A DNA stretch of 64,000 nt from Tetrapisispora phaffii CBS 4417 (Eukaryota; Ascomycota; Saccharomycetes; Saccharomycetales; Saccharomycetaceae). Of this stretch, positions 19,940 through 30,508 are shown piece by piece (the first letter of the stretch is position 1; every line of letters begins with the position of its first letter). Position numbers and translations under genes: made by a program. The DNA lies in contig NC_016524.1 in the NCBI RefSeq assembly GCF_000236905.1, positions 62,001 to 126,000 of the forward strand, written 5' to 3'. The notes under the pieces are model-generated. The model was not told where the DNA came from. It worked only from the letters and a program-made list of their open reading frames with translations, and did no database searches.

Positions 19940-19996
19940 CAAGATTAATAAACGATCGTTTAGTTAATTCAGTCTATCTATCGTTTATTAATCTTG
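19940..19996. repeat. Perfect 17-bp inverted repeat
   Basis: Arms CAAGATTAATAAACGAT (19940-19956) and ATCGTTTATTAATCTTG (19980-19996) are exact reverse complements with a 23-bp spacer. Partial outer complementarity (TTAAACG near 19928 with CGTTTAA near 20009) extends the symmetry. It lies within the LTR-like tract. Function unknown. Confidence 0.6.
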
Positions 19997-20795
19997 CAAT
20001 CTACTAGTCGTTTAACCCATTCACTTGACCTGTCATTTAAAAAATGAATTGAAATACACCAACATATAAGAGGAACAGAATGTGACGATACGTAAGTCTC
20101 AAATGCAACCGTCTATAATGGTATTCTGATGGTGTTCGCTATTTGTAGTTTATGTAATAAGAGAACAGATCAGACTAAAATATTATAATCCATACCTACT
20201 AACTATGAACACTAACAAACAACTTAACCACCCAGTTGACATCAATACCATTGGACCTGTTACTAGTTCTATGCTTGTTTCTCCACAGTAAGCTCTGATT
20301 ATAGTACATCATATATACATATGATATACCATCAAGTACTTGTTTTGGGAATTAGTTGTTTACCAGCTTAATTCCTAATTGCTGCGTGAACGTAATGCCG
20401 TTATGTGATCGTGTAACCTAGCCAGTATCATAGCGCTCAATGAATGTTGCTAGAATACTCTGAGGTTGGTATTTTCACTCAAGTTATCGATATGTTCAAA
20501 ACGTGATTCCATAATAGAATATATAGTAATCATTATATGACATATATAGCCTAAACAATCTATTTTGATCATTTTTTCCCTGTATTTTTTAATTACACCC
20601 TCATCCCCACGCAAACAGCATTTGATCAGTTATTTCCTGCAATATCGTTCATTAATTATAATTGATGTGACATAGGAATTAGCAGTTATATCATGAACTT
20701 ATTATCACATAAATAGTGCCAATGATTTCCCAAAGAGTTTGAATAATCATGTAGATTACAAATATAATTTACATTTAAATAACCCATCAAGTCTT

Positions 20796-21503
20796 TTAAT
20801 CCCAAGATGGAACTAAACCCAATAATGAGAAATGTAATTTTTTATCTACATCTGCGCTATCCATATACCATTGAACTCTATTAGCAACAATAGATTCCCC
20901 TAATAAATTACTCGAATTCAAATCAGATTTTTTCCCTAGATATTTTGAACCATCTAGTCTTCTACCGTCCAATTCATATATATCATTATCTTTCTCAATG
21001 AAGGTTATGTAATGCAAATCAACATTTCCTTCAGCTGATGGAGCACTGGTTTGTCCTTCCGCAAAATATTCTGTATTTTTGTTACTGATGTTCACTACAA
21101 AATCACTTGTAATTTTATCTTCATATTTATTATATTCTTTGATATGTGTCTCCAAATACTTTTCAAGTTCACAGTCCTCTTTTAATAAATCCTTGTTATT
21201 ACTTAATGAATGTAGTATTGCATACAGGCCACATGCATTTCTAACCGTTTGTTTGAACCATATTGGTGGCTTTTTAGAAACATCTGCATTGTTTGTATTT
21301 TTATCCAATTCTGTAGCTGCAGTTATTGGGAATAGCAAAATAATAGCCTTGACTGGAGTTGGAATAAACCCAATAAGATCCGGATCTGTTAAGGAATATA
21401 TATCGGTAAATACATATTGTTGATTTAGCCCCAACTTTCTTGCAAAATTTGTAAAAACTTCAGGATTAGACTCTAGTGGAATAACAGAATATTCATTACT
21501 CAT
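20796..21503 (-). CDS. YUH1: Ubiquitin C-terminal hydrolase Yuh1
   Basis: Cysteine protease (peptidase C12) that removes short tails from the C-terminus of ubiquitin and, in yeast, processes the Rub1 precursor. The start is placed at the second in-frame Met (MSNEYSVIPLESNPEVFTNFARKLG), which aligns with the yeast N-terminus; the upstream Met would add seven residues. The product is 235 residues (yeast 236). The catalytic triad is visible: Cys91 in RNACGLYAILHSL, His164 in DLHYITFI and Asp179 in YELDGR, plus the conserved Gln of WFKQTV upstream of the Cys. Neighbouring RSM26 agrees with YJR099W-YJR101W; AIM25 (YJR100C) is missing between them. Confidence 0.97.
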   Translation of the reverse strand: MSNEYSVIPLESNPEVFTNFARKLGLNQQYVFTDIYSLTDPDLIGFIPTPVKAIILLFPITAATELDKNTNNADVSKKPPIWFKQTVRNACGLYAILHSLSNNKDLLKEDCELEKYLETHIKEYNKYEDKITSDFVVNISNKNTEYFAEGQTSAPSAEGNVDLHYITFIEKDNDIYELDGRRLDGSKYLGKKSDLNSSNLLGESIVANRVQWYMDSADVDKKLHFSLLGLVPSWD

Positions 21504-21797
21504 TTTTGATTTTATGCAATTCACTTCAATTTATGAAGTTTCTTTCTTCCTTATATGTAGAACAGCAATCTTTTTATCTTCTCCGAATGTTGTAATATAT
21601 TAAATACCTTTTTATCTCAACTTTTTTAATAAAGGGTACGCTTATACATTAAATAAAACTTAAAAAACCATTCTAAATATTAAATTTGCAATATTTAAAC
21701 AATACTTTTTTGATTGTAGAATTATATGTAATTGCAAATAATATTTAAAGAGATTAAATCTTTATCGATGCTTATCCGATTAACATCATTATTATTA
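21504..21797. other. YUH1 promoter
   Basis: About 290 bp of AT-rich DNA upstream of YUH1, ending where the BEM1-like relic begins. Nothing else is recognised. Confidence 0.5.
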
Positions 21798-22816
21798 TAT
21801 ACTGTCATACTTGATGATAAAATAGGGGTAGGTATTGCCTTTAGTAGTATACACCATATCTAGATCCAGTCTGTTTTCAAACCATATTTTAGATAATACC
21901 TTTTGATAAGCTACTTCATTTGCTATTTCAACAATATACTAGCCAGCTATCTTTACTGTAATTTCTAGCCCTGTATCCGTTATATTGTCTATATTTAATT
22001 TTATCTTATTTTTCAATATTGTCCTTAATTTACAGAGATTATCTAAATCTGTTTCTTTAACTTTGGTAATATAATAATCACCATTATAATATATTTTAAC
22101 TTTACATTTTGTATTTCTTATCAACCCCAAAGAGTTCCCCATCAACCAAGAACTAAGTAAACTTTGCAAGACTATGGATGACTGTGAACCAGTTATAATA
22201 TTAACAAGCTTATGAATATAAATGTTAAAGTCTTTTACTCTTTGAAATGTTTCAGCTTAACTTCTATTTAATATATTTTTCTGTGGATCTGGGGAAGGTA
22301 ACTGTGGTCATATAGATTTATTAATAATATTGCAATGTATCACTTCACAATGCAGTAGATAAATTCAGTACAGAACTTCTCAATAGTTTTATTCTCTGAA
22401 TTTTCATCAAAATCTTGAATATTAAGAACATATTTGATCTCTGCATCTTCATTATAATTAATTGAATCAACGAAGAGTCATCAACACATTGTAAACTCTC
22501 ACATAATAAACTTTAAACTGTATCTCCGTCACTCGAACGGCTTTGAGAGGCTACTAAGATTGTCTCTGATGCGAATGCAGAAGGTGAAGTTGACGGTCAC
22601 GATATAGTCAAATATAAGCCTTGTGACTTATTAATTTACAAATATTTAATCTTTTCCAAATTAACCAATTGAGATGCCATAAATTGCTGTCAGATTGTTT
22701 TATTTAATTCAGTTTCTTCTCTTAAGTAAGCTGTTGGTAGCACACCTTGATCAAGTTGGTCCACCCATCTGACAAGGCACAGAATATCGTCTTCCTCGCA
22801 TACGATATAATTTGTC
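21798..22816 (-). pseudogene. BEM1-like relic (SH3, PX and PB1 remnants)
   Basis: Minus-strand fragments in different frames, in the right order, resemble the polarity scaffold Bem1. First is an SH3-like piece (22694-22816) with EEDDILCLVRWVD and GVLPTAYLREE. Next is a PX-like piece (22343-22477) with IKYVLNIQDF and NKTIEKFCTEF. Last is a piece at 21942-22256 with KDFNIYIHKLVNI, like the end of the Bem1 PX domain, followed by TKCKVKIYYNGDYYI, like the start of the Bem1 PB1 domain. It is interrupted by a TAG at 21939-21941, then open to 21798. Stops and frame changes separate the pieces and there is no usable start, so it is not a functional gene. The order SH3-PX-PB1 is the main support. I cannot say which locus the intact copy occupies. 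Confidence 0.5.
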
Positions 22817-24719
22817 CTAACTAATCTTTTGAAGCATATAGAAATGGGAGTTTGTTACTATTATCATAGTGTGAGTCTAATGGATAGAGATCTCTCTGTA
22901 AAGTGTAAAATCGAACATTTGAAGAAAAGCAGTAAAGAATATGTATCCGCACGAATTCAGTAAATACAATACTTATGTATGTTTTTAAAACGACAATACA
23001 CATGTGTTATGGAAAATAATTCAACACCACGTTGACATAACCGCCACACGTATGGAAAACCCAAGTTTTTAGATAAGCAATTAAATATGAGAAGAAACGC
23101 CTTAGCTTTCTAAATAGCACACCTTATCTAAAGCAATATCGTCTCAGCCAAGGCAAAATACAGAATAATAAAATTGTTAGCCATAAAATAGCCTACGAAG
23201 ACACAAATGTCCATAACTTGAAGATTGAATGTAAGCAGCACCACATTTTCCTTGATTCGATATGGCTAAACTAGATTAATAAGATTCTAAGCGACCTCAA
23301 AGACAGCAAATACAATCAAACACAATTTTCAAGCAAAAGCAGCTGAACTGACGCATGTATATGCTGACAAAGACAACAACAATAACAACACAATACCATA
23401 AATAGCACACCCACATCTTAATCGAAAAAGAACATTTATAATATATGATAATATCTCTACGAAGTCATAGTGTTTGACATAACACTAAGTGCCTTGAGAC
23501 ATTCTTTAGTAATCTAATAACCTACCTGCATGTTAAGCTAAGCTCTTGCGACAAGATAATGAACTTCCTTGATTGAGGAATCTTGCAACGTCAAAATTTA
23601 AAAGTGCACTATACGAACAATTGGCTGTAATTGATGGAATTGATATCGAGATGTATTTTATATTTTCGAAAATGTCAATATATCATTATTCTCGAGATTT
23701 TTGAACCCTGTTTCCGTTTATAGAAATAGTTTTTTAATTTATTTGTTCCGCAAAACGACGAATTAGGATAATGAATAAATTGCTTTTGTTTTCCTTCCTA
23801 GATGATTACCGTACAATATCGTTTACATTGACCGATTAGGAAAACACAACAAAAACAACAGAAACAAGAAAAACGACATGATATGAATTACCATATTTGG
23901 ATATGTAATTCTGTATATGGAAGATACAGTAATTGCTGATTTAATCTTGTTATTCCGAGGGTGGATTATTTAATATTCCGCACGCAATTACTGTTGTATT
24001 TTCTGGCTTTAGCTATTTCTTTTCTTCTTCTTCTATATACTTGGGCATTTTGTTACAAGTGTACAGCTTTGTTTGTTTGTGCCGTGTTCTGTTAGATTAA
24101 AGAGATGAGAATAGAGAAAGACCGTGGTCTTTGATTTTTCTCACTAATACCCAAGAAGGAGGCACTTCATTTCTTACCGAACGGACGATGTGGGAGGAGT
24201 GATGTAATCCGCAGGGGTAGATGACAGAAGTGCGTGGCTGCAGGACTAGGAGAGTGGCGGATATACGTTAGATCTTTAGAGAGATCGCAAGGTTAATTTT
24301 ATCGTTTCTGAATAAATTAGTTACCCAGGTTTGAGTTAAGTTTGGCTGTTTCCATTCATCAAATACATCACGTGACTATTTTAAATGCGAGAACGATGAA
24401 AAGATTTTAGTACGGGTAATTGCCTAGGAGTGCACTCCATCCAATCATCTCATTCTGCAACGACAATAACCAGCTAACTAACCAATTATTGATAACCTCA
24501 AAGAACTTACTTAGTCTCTCCAGTACTTAAAAAGTTAGTTAAAACCAATGTCTAGGATTAAAAAGGGAATACAGAGTAAATTTATGATGTTGTGTTATTT
24601 TTTAGACTATACATTAACTACATATAAGATTATATGACAAAAGAAATGTGATTTTGTTTGTTAGTTGAAAACAATTATAAAAAAGATGAAATTATTATTT
24701 GATTTATTTTTTTAATTGT
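22817..24719. other. Gene-free spacer BEM1-relic to RPL43
   Basis: About 1.9 kb. S. cerevisiae has YJR095W-YJR098C in this interval; none is recognised here. A perfect palindromic core AAAGACC-GT-GGTCTTT lies at 24117-24132, and a CDEI-like ATCACGTGAC E-box at 24367-24376, but no accompanying centromere CDEII/CDEIII arrangement follows. The stretch 24140-24260 is richer in G/C than its surroundings. Further degraded parts of the BEM1-like gene may lie at its left end. Confidence 0.5.
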
Positions 24720-25562
24720 TTAAGCTTCAACCATATCTCTTAATCTTCTGATAGTAGATCTAACGGTAGCGGCAGCAGCAGTGGAAACAGTGTAAGCACC
24801 ACCAGCGACAGTCTTCTTACAAGCACCACAAGTCCAGATACCAGCAGCACCTCTCTTAACGGATTTCTTACCACAGAAGGAACAGTCGTATCTAGCGTGT
24901 TGTTGAACTTCTAATTTCTTAACTTGTCTTCTTAAAGAAGAACCGTAACGAACACCGTACTTACCGGTAATACCAACCTTCTTAGTTCTTTTAGCCCTAT
25001 AAATATTGTTTTATCTTTATTAAGTTTCTAGACTTATGTGATTCACATAATAGAAAGATTAATAATAAATAAATGTGATGTTAAGTAAAAAAACCAAATT
25101 GCAAAGGTAACGTCGTGGTTATAAATTGTATCGCAGTACTATAAATAAATTGAAGTACTGTTGTCAGGTTAAATATAATGGTTCCATTATGATATGCACT
25201 AACTTTGAAAATCAACGCTACTCATAGAATCAAATTCAATGGATATCTTGCAACTCAAGTTTATATCAAATAATATCAACTCACATAGACATGCTTTGCA
25301 TTTATGATAGAATATTGTTGAAGATTTAAGTATATTATTCAAATAATAGATTCTTGAAAAAATTTTCAATTCCGGATATCAGTTGGATTGCCACTAGGCT
25401 ACATATCATGTCACTAAGCCCTATTAAGTAGCTCTTTGTTCAAATAACAGTAATCCTTACAGAATATTTAATAAATAATCACGGTTCAACAGGTGCCATT
25501 ATCATTACCACTTCAAATACAATTTATACCTCTAGTTTCAAAATATTATTATATCCATACAT
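24720..25562 (-). CDS. RPL43: 60S ribosomal protein eL43, two exons
   Basis: Zinc-ribbon protein of the large ribosomal subunit. Exon 2 (24720-24996) is 277 bp, exactly the S. cerevisiae exon 2 length. It encodes a product starting [24 protein letters not shown], with zinc cysteines in CSFCGKK and CGACKK and the end [15 protein letters not shown]. The exon begins with the G of the start codon after an intron-ending TAG, as in yeast, where exon 1 is only AT. The best exon 1 candidate is AT at 25561-25562 followed by donor GTATGG; this donor is not the GTATGT consensus and the branch point is unclear, so exon 1 is uncertain. Exon 2 is certain. Location matches YJR094W-A beside FIP1. Confidence 0.9.
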
Positions 25563-26641
25563 TTTACTATTGTGTTACTTGTATCTGGTCTAATGAGCAA
25601 ACTAACTGTAACAAAACTACTTTTGAATGGTGACCTTCTTATATATTAAAACTATTAAATTACATATACAACTTTTAACTCAAGTTCAATCATAACTTTC
25701 CAAGAATACAAAAGTCACTGAGATTACTAAACACACTACTACATACAATCACAACCAATGAATTGAAATTTTGTTCATTACAAAGAATAAACTTATTAAA
25801 ATTTCACAGACTATGTATATGATTCTGTTGGTGATGTATTTTCTCCTTTCGCTTTGAACAGAAGAGAAGCATCTCGAGCCTAAGATCGTCTTCTGGACCA
25901 CCGCCTGCCCAAGAACAAAAAATTACTTTAGAAAGGATTTGTCTCCTCCTAGGCTGAAAATTAGAAGGGGACAAATTATTTTCTGTCTAAATTTCCAAGA
26001 ACCATTTAATATTTCATGGCAGCACTGTTAGACAAAGGTAAAATATTAGAAGAGTAAAAAATATGGGTAGTATATGATGCGAATAATATGATGCATGGAG
26101 GATAAGAAAGCGTTTCCTCTGGTAGATGAGAGTAAATGAATGGCATTAATACTGGACATTACATATTATATAAATACATAACTTCTTAGGAATATCGCAT
26201 TCTGAATATCAAATACTACTATAATTTCAGTGTAAAAGTGGACACCATCGTGAATAGAATGATTGATAGTTGCTGGATAAGATTTATTTTTTCAAAAAAT
26301 ATAATTGAAAAATTGAAAGACGCAGAAACAAAAAATATTTTTTAAAAATATGTTCGGATGTTTAATTTTCAAAAAAAACAGTCACTTAAATATTTGTTTT
26401 TGCAAATATCATAGAATACGAATATTAAGTTCTATTTTGAAATTATTAGAAAAGTTAATAAAAGATTATATACTAATGCTTGTATTGAATTATTATAACT
26501 TGTTGTTGATCCTTAAATTTAATGTTAACTTAATGTGAAAGAATAAGATTATCAACGTAACCAAATTCTGTCAAATCATAGTTGATTATTTTCTGAAATT
26601 GTGATTCATCTCAACATCGAAACAGTTAATAGTGATACAAA
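24997..26641. other. RPL43 intron, RPL43 promoter and FIP1 promoter
   Basis: About 1.6 kb. The first 560 bp are the presumed RPL43 intron; the rest is divergent promoter DNA for RPL43 and FIP1. S. cerevisiae carries IME1 between these two genes; I see no credible IME1-like frame. No clear Rap1 site was identified by eye. A G/C-richer stretch lies at about 25860-25960. Confidence 0.5.
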
Positions 26642-27613
26642 ATGAGTTCGGGTGATGAAGATGATAAGTTCTTATATGGGTCTGATGAAGAGACTACAAT
26701 AGCAAATAAAAAGAGAACCAAAACAAAAGCGGACGGTGATGTTGAAAGAAGAACAAAAGGTAATGCGATTAAAAAATCAAAGACAGATAGTGTCAGTAAA
26801 AGCGATGAATCTGAAAGCGCATCTGATTCGGAATATTCAGATGAAGAGAGTGATTCAGATGTCGAGTTTATTATCAGTACTGGCACTAATGATGCATCAC
26901 TGTTGGATTCAAATCAAACATCAGGAACAATTACTGTAGCAAGCGAGACCGATGTTAGTAAAGTTAATGAAGCTGGAGAGAAAAAAACAGGTGAACTAGG
27001 TGCTGCAGATGAGCAAGGTAGTTCTGAGGCTGCAGCAAGAAAAACAGAAACATCTCTTCTGGATATTAATGGCGAAGGTTTATTTGAAGGTGAACCAATA
27101 TCTAGTATCAGTCCCGAAGTATTAAAAGAAAAACCATGGAGACAACCTGGTGCTAATCTAAGTGATTATTTTAATTACGGTTTTAATGAATATACTTGGA
27201 TGGAATATTTGCAAAAGCAAGAAAAGCTAAAACAAGAATACAATCCTCATAAAATACTTATGGGATTGATGGCATTACAACAACAAGGTAAATTAGCAGT
27301 ACCACAGCAAAAACCTATCGACCAGAGTTCTTCTACTATTTCAAATAAGTTACAAAACAACAACAGTAACAATATGAACATGAATATGGGTATGAACATG
27401 AACATGAACATGAACATGAACATGGACATGAATAAAATGCAAAACAATCCTGGCCACCCACCTGTACCACCATCCGGATTTCCTATGTTTGGCGGGTTTG
27501 CTCCATTCCCAATGCCACATATGTTACAACAGATGCCAAATGGGAAATTTCCACCAATCCCTGGTGCCCAACCATCTCAACAACAAAATACAGGTTCACC
27601 CCAACAGAAATAG
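26642..27613 (+). CDS. FIP1: Pre-mRNA polyadenylation factor Fip1
   Basis: Subunit of the cleavage and polyadenylation factor that tethers poly(A) polymerase to the 3'-end machinery. It has 323 residues (yeast 327). An acidic N-terminus (SSGDEDDKFLYGSDEE) is followed by a Ser/Asp-rich low-complexity part. The Fip1 signature is at about residues 162-200 (KEKPWRQPGANLSDYFNYGF, then NEYTWMEYLQKQEKLKQEY). The C-terminus is rich in Asn/Met/Pro/Gln, with an (Asn-Met)n run at about 243-263. The ATG at 26642 is the natural start. The position next to RPL43 matches YJR093C. Confidence 0.96.
   Translation: MSSGDEDDKFLYGSDEETTIANKKRTKTKADGDVERRTKGNAIKKSKTDSVSKSDESESASDSEYSDEESDSDVEFIISTGTNDASLLDSNQTSGTITVASETDVSKVNEAGEKKTGELGAADEQGSSEAAARKTETSLLDINGEGLFEGEPISSISPEVLKEKPWRQPGANLSDYFNYGFNEYTWMEYLQKQEKLKQEYNPHKILMGLMALQQQGKLAVPQQKPIDQSSSTISNKLQNNNSNNMNMNMGMNMNMNMNMNMDMNKMQNNPGHPPVPPSGFPMFGGFAPFPMPHMLQQMPNGKFPPIPGAQPSQQQNTGSPQQK
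27372..27431 (+). repeat. ATGAAC hexanucleotide repeat in FIP1
   Basis: An in-frame run of ATG AAC units with variants encodes alternating Met-Asn in the FIP1 C-terminal region. It is likely length-polymorphic. Confidence 0.8.
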
Positions 27614-27733
27614 AGTTTATCAAGGGGAGGTTCATGAACCATATATATACACATAAATATATACATTTAGCATATTCACTACAAATTTTATTTAATTAAT
27701 TTAATGTCCTTCATGAAACCGTATTTACATAGC

Positions 27734-28720
27734 CTACGACGATCCACATGTGTGCAGTACAAGTGTTGCTATTACATTTTGTGATGGATTTTTTAATTCC
27801 TGTTTAATTAATTCTGATGGACTACTAAAAAGTGGAATTCTCTTCTCCTCATTTTTTATCTTCATAAGTTTTTTAAGATCAACTTTATTGCAACCTAGTG
27901 TATTCATACCCTTTAAAAATTCAAAAGTGTGGGAGACACTTAATTTTTCTACAACCTTTTTTTTCCTTAGATATTTTGCTTTCCCAGAGAACTTCATAGC
28001 AAATGGATTACTACTTACACGGTCTTCATCACTTTTCAAGTTGCGATTTTGATCTTGGCCGTGAACCTGTAAGAGCACGTTAACTTGGTCGTGGCTTTGG
28101 ATCCAATCGCTTGGAAATACCAGTATGTCTTGGAAAACGATTGATATATTGATGGAGGTTATTGGTATTTTTACAGTTTGCAAAACAACGCATTTCCGTT
28201 GCATCTTTATGGATAATTGTGCGTTGCAATAAGACAAACGCTTTTGCAATTTCTGCGAAATCCCATCAAGTGATAAATAGAAAAATAACCTTTTTGGTTG
28301 GATTCTTCTTGAGGTGGAATCGATTTTTGGAACCACTATATAATCTTCGCCTTCTGAATTTTTGTAATTTGACTTCTCTACATGTATCCCTAATCCCACA
28401 GTTTTCTTCTGCAAACTGTTATTATGCCTCAGTTTCTCTAGGAAAGCATCTGTAGATTCCAGACTTTGCTTCTCAAAAGAATCTTCAAAACCAAGATCGT
28501 CAGAGAACTGAGAGTTATCGCCCCTTTCGCCATTACAATCACTGATTGGTGATAGAATCATTTCATCAGATAATAAATTTACAGGTACAGTTTTAGATAT
28601 TTTTTTAGATTTTGCATCTGATGCATTCAAAACCAAGCTCTCAATAGCACCAAAGAACTCTTCATAAGTACCAACCTGACTGCCATTACAATCATCAAAC
28701 ACAACGTAGTCTCTATCCAT
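27734..28720 (-). CDS. Unassigned protein in BUD4 position, possible truncated Bud4-like
   Basis: A 328-codon frame from the ATG at 28720 (MDRDYVVFDDCNG); a longer reading would need a TTG. It lies between FIP1 and JSN1 on the opposite strand, exactly the place and orientation of BUD4 (YJR092W, 1447 residues). The C-terminal half has a segment (RRIQPKRLFFYLSLDGISQ to VNVLLQVHG, about residues 138-216) whose beta-strand pattern resembles the region before the PH domain in Bud4/anillin. A KKKVVEKL piece follows, then a last strand IATLVLHT. No PH domain is present and the long N-terminal part of Bud4 is missing. It could be a shrunken BUD4 duplicate or an unrelated gene. The frame is intact, so it is probably expressed. 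Confidence 0.55.
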   Translation of the reverse strand: MDRDYVVFDDCNGSQVGTYEEFFGAIESLVLNASDAKSKKISKTVPVNLLSDEMILSPISDCNGERGDNSQFSDDLGFEDSFEKQSLESTDAFLEKLRHNNSLQKKTVGLGIHVEKSNYKNSEGEDYIVVPKIDSTSRRIQPKRLFFYLSLDGISQKLQKRLSYCNAQLSIKMQRKCVVLQTVKIPITSINISIVFQDILVFPSDWIQSHDQVNVLLQVHGQDQNRNLKSDEDRVSSNPFAMKFSGKAKYLRKKKVVEKLSVSHTFEFLKGMNTLGCNKVDLKKLMKIKNEEKRIPLFSSPSELIKQELKNPSQNVIATLVLHTCGSS

Positions 28721-30508
28721 CTTCAATTTCAAGAAATCAATTTCGTGGAATTAGTGTCATTACAACAAGAGAAGGGACACATCGGGTGGCAGGGCAGGGC
28801 GCTGATGATGCTTCTTACAATGACATACATAAATGCATACACACTTCAGTTTAAATACTTTTACTAAGCATGAATCATTTTACATTATTATTTATTAAAT
28901 AAACAATTAGTTTCTGTCACCTAAATAACTCATTTTCCTTACTCTTGTAACTAATATTATTACTAGAAAAAGCGACACTTCTTGCCTAAATGTAATTTTA
29001 TTTTCACCAAACAAGTCACATGACTAGCAATTACCTAAAACGGTCCGAGACCGCCAACACACCGGAGAAACACTCGCACATCAAACAGGTCACTCATTCT
29101 TTTGAGGTGTTACCGCAGGACGACGCTCAAAACGACGCACCATGCGGTACAGTCCTGTGCAGCACCATTACTTTCTTCAGAGTACCGCCGACAAATCAGC
29201 CGCTGCGGCCATTGTCTAGCAAGCCCTCCTTGCTCCGGCGCTTTCACACCGACATAAGCTCCGCCACCTCTCCAACAAACAACCACAGCACAATATCTAC
29301 ATCAGAAACAACTGCACGCCGTCTTTCTCCACACTTCTGCGTTCGCACTCATCTCGCGTTCATCCCTGTCCACCACACCCTCCGCGTTTCACCGAGTAGA
29401 GTAGCCCGGACGGCTACCAGTGAGGGATATAATGTTCTCTTATCATCTCTCTCCGCAGCACTTCCCTCGGCTGTCCGCGGGAGCAAAGTACGTTTAGCTT
29501 TACGTTGCTTCAACCAGCAGCCGAGCGCACTGCAACGCACAATCCTTGTAATCTCATAGTGTCTCGGCCTCTTTTACAATAGCTATCAGCCTGTCGTTGC
29601 AACAACCCTCAATGACAGTGGTGTGTCTTTTACCACTAAAGACTGTTCAGTTAGGCTCAAAATAACGACAACGACTCCACCACCAACCAACCACCCTTTG
29701 CAATTCAATCGGCTCATGCAGGAAAGCAAGTATAAGACACACGCACACGCACACGCACTCTCTATCCATTCAGTAAACCTTCTATCGAAATTAGTTTGCT
29801 CGCCTTGAAGAACCGAAGTTAGAACTATTTCTACTTCACTACATACTCTTCAACTATGCAACGCTAAGCTTACCGTACTTGGCGTTCTCCCCTCGTTCAA
29901 TCTTCTGTAAGCTTTACTGTTGATATTCCACTTCACTTAGCTACGAACTACTGTTGTTGTGTTATCCCCCAGTATAAATAACTTAATCTTGTTTTAAGAC
30001 TTGGAGAGTTCGAAAGTTCAAAGTATTTGATGCGGAAGTTAGCAGTCTTCCTTTGATAATACACTTCTCTATAAAATTTTCCCTGCGCCAGTTTGTCTCT
30101 CGGATTCGGTTTCGTTGAGATTACATAGTGGAAAATATTCGATAACTTGTACATGTAACTAAAGTATAATATATAATAATTTATAAGAGCATAGATACTT
30201 AAAATAAAATATTCATTTCTAAGAAGTACATATATTCATATTTGTATTTATATTCATACATGGCTTTGTTGACTCATAAACCGATCAAGATAAGGAGATT
30301 AGATAAGTCAGAGGCAAACCAATATCATTATAACGACATACACAATTAATAATTAATAATTAATAACTACTTTTGCTTTGGTTATCCACATTCTATATAA
30401 TTCTTTCGTCGGTCTATAAGTTGCTGTAGAAAACAAAAATATTCCTTCTCACATTCAGATATCCATACATTTTACTTCAATTTTTTTGAAGAAGCACTTT
30501 GAACACAC
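28721..30508. other. Divergent spacer upstream of JSN1, with G/C-rich block
   Basis: About 1.8 kb between the BUD4-position gene and JSN1. From 29040 to 29560 the sequence is clearly richer in G/C than its surroundings (by eye near half) and contains a 179-codon open frame. That frame has no family resemblance and shares the segment with an antisense frame, so I treat it as non-coding. CA/CACG repeats occur at 29738-29757. JSN1 in yeast has a long 5' leader, and this tract may serve promoter and leader functions. Confidence 0.5.

Larger units (their letters stand above)
18884..20795. other. Gene-free tract with LTR-like relics, downstream of YUH1
   Basis: About 1.9 kb between the tRNA 5' side and the YUH1 stop codon with no credible reading frame. 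It holds two related degenerate blocks that look like retrotransposon LTR relics and a perfect 17-bp inverted repeat, each listed separately. Beyond 20060 I recognise nothing specific. Confidence 0.6.

Noticed and set aside
22539..22670. Plus-strand frame with an acidic segment (NAEGEVDGHDIVKYKP)
   Set aside because: It overlaps the BEM1-like relic on the opposite strand, has no start and no family match; probably chance.
24367..24376. CDEI-like ATCACGTGAC as part of a centromere
   Set aside because: Not followed by an AT-rich CDEII and a CDEIII-type CCGAA core at the right distance; an isolated E-box is more likely.
26350..26538. 62-codon frame in the FIP1 promoter as an IME1 remnant
   Set aside because: Low-complexity Leu/Ile-rich chance frame with nothing resembling Ime1.
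29020..29559. 179-codon plus-strand frame upstream of JSN1
   Set aside because: No recognisable domain, composition driven by a G/C-rich block, and an overlapping antisense frame; more likely non-coding.
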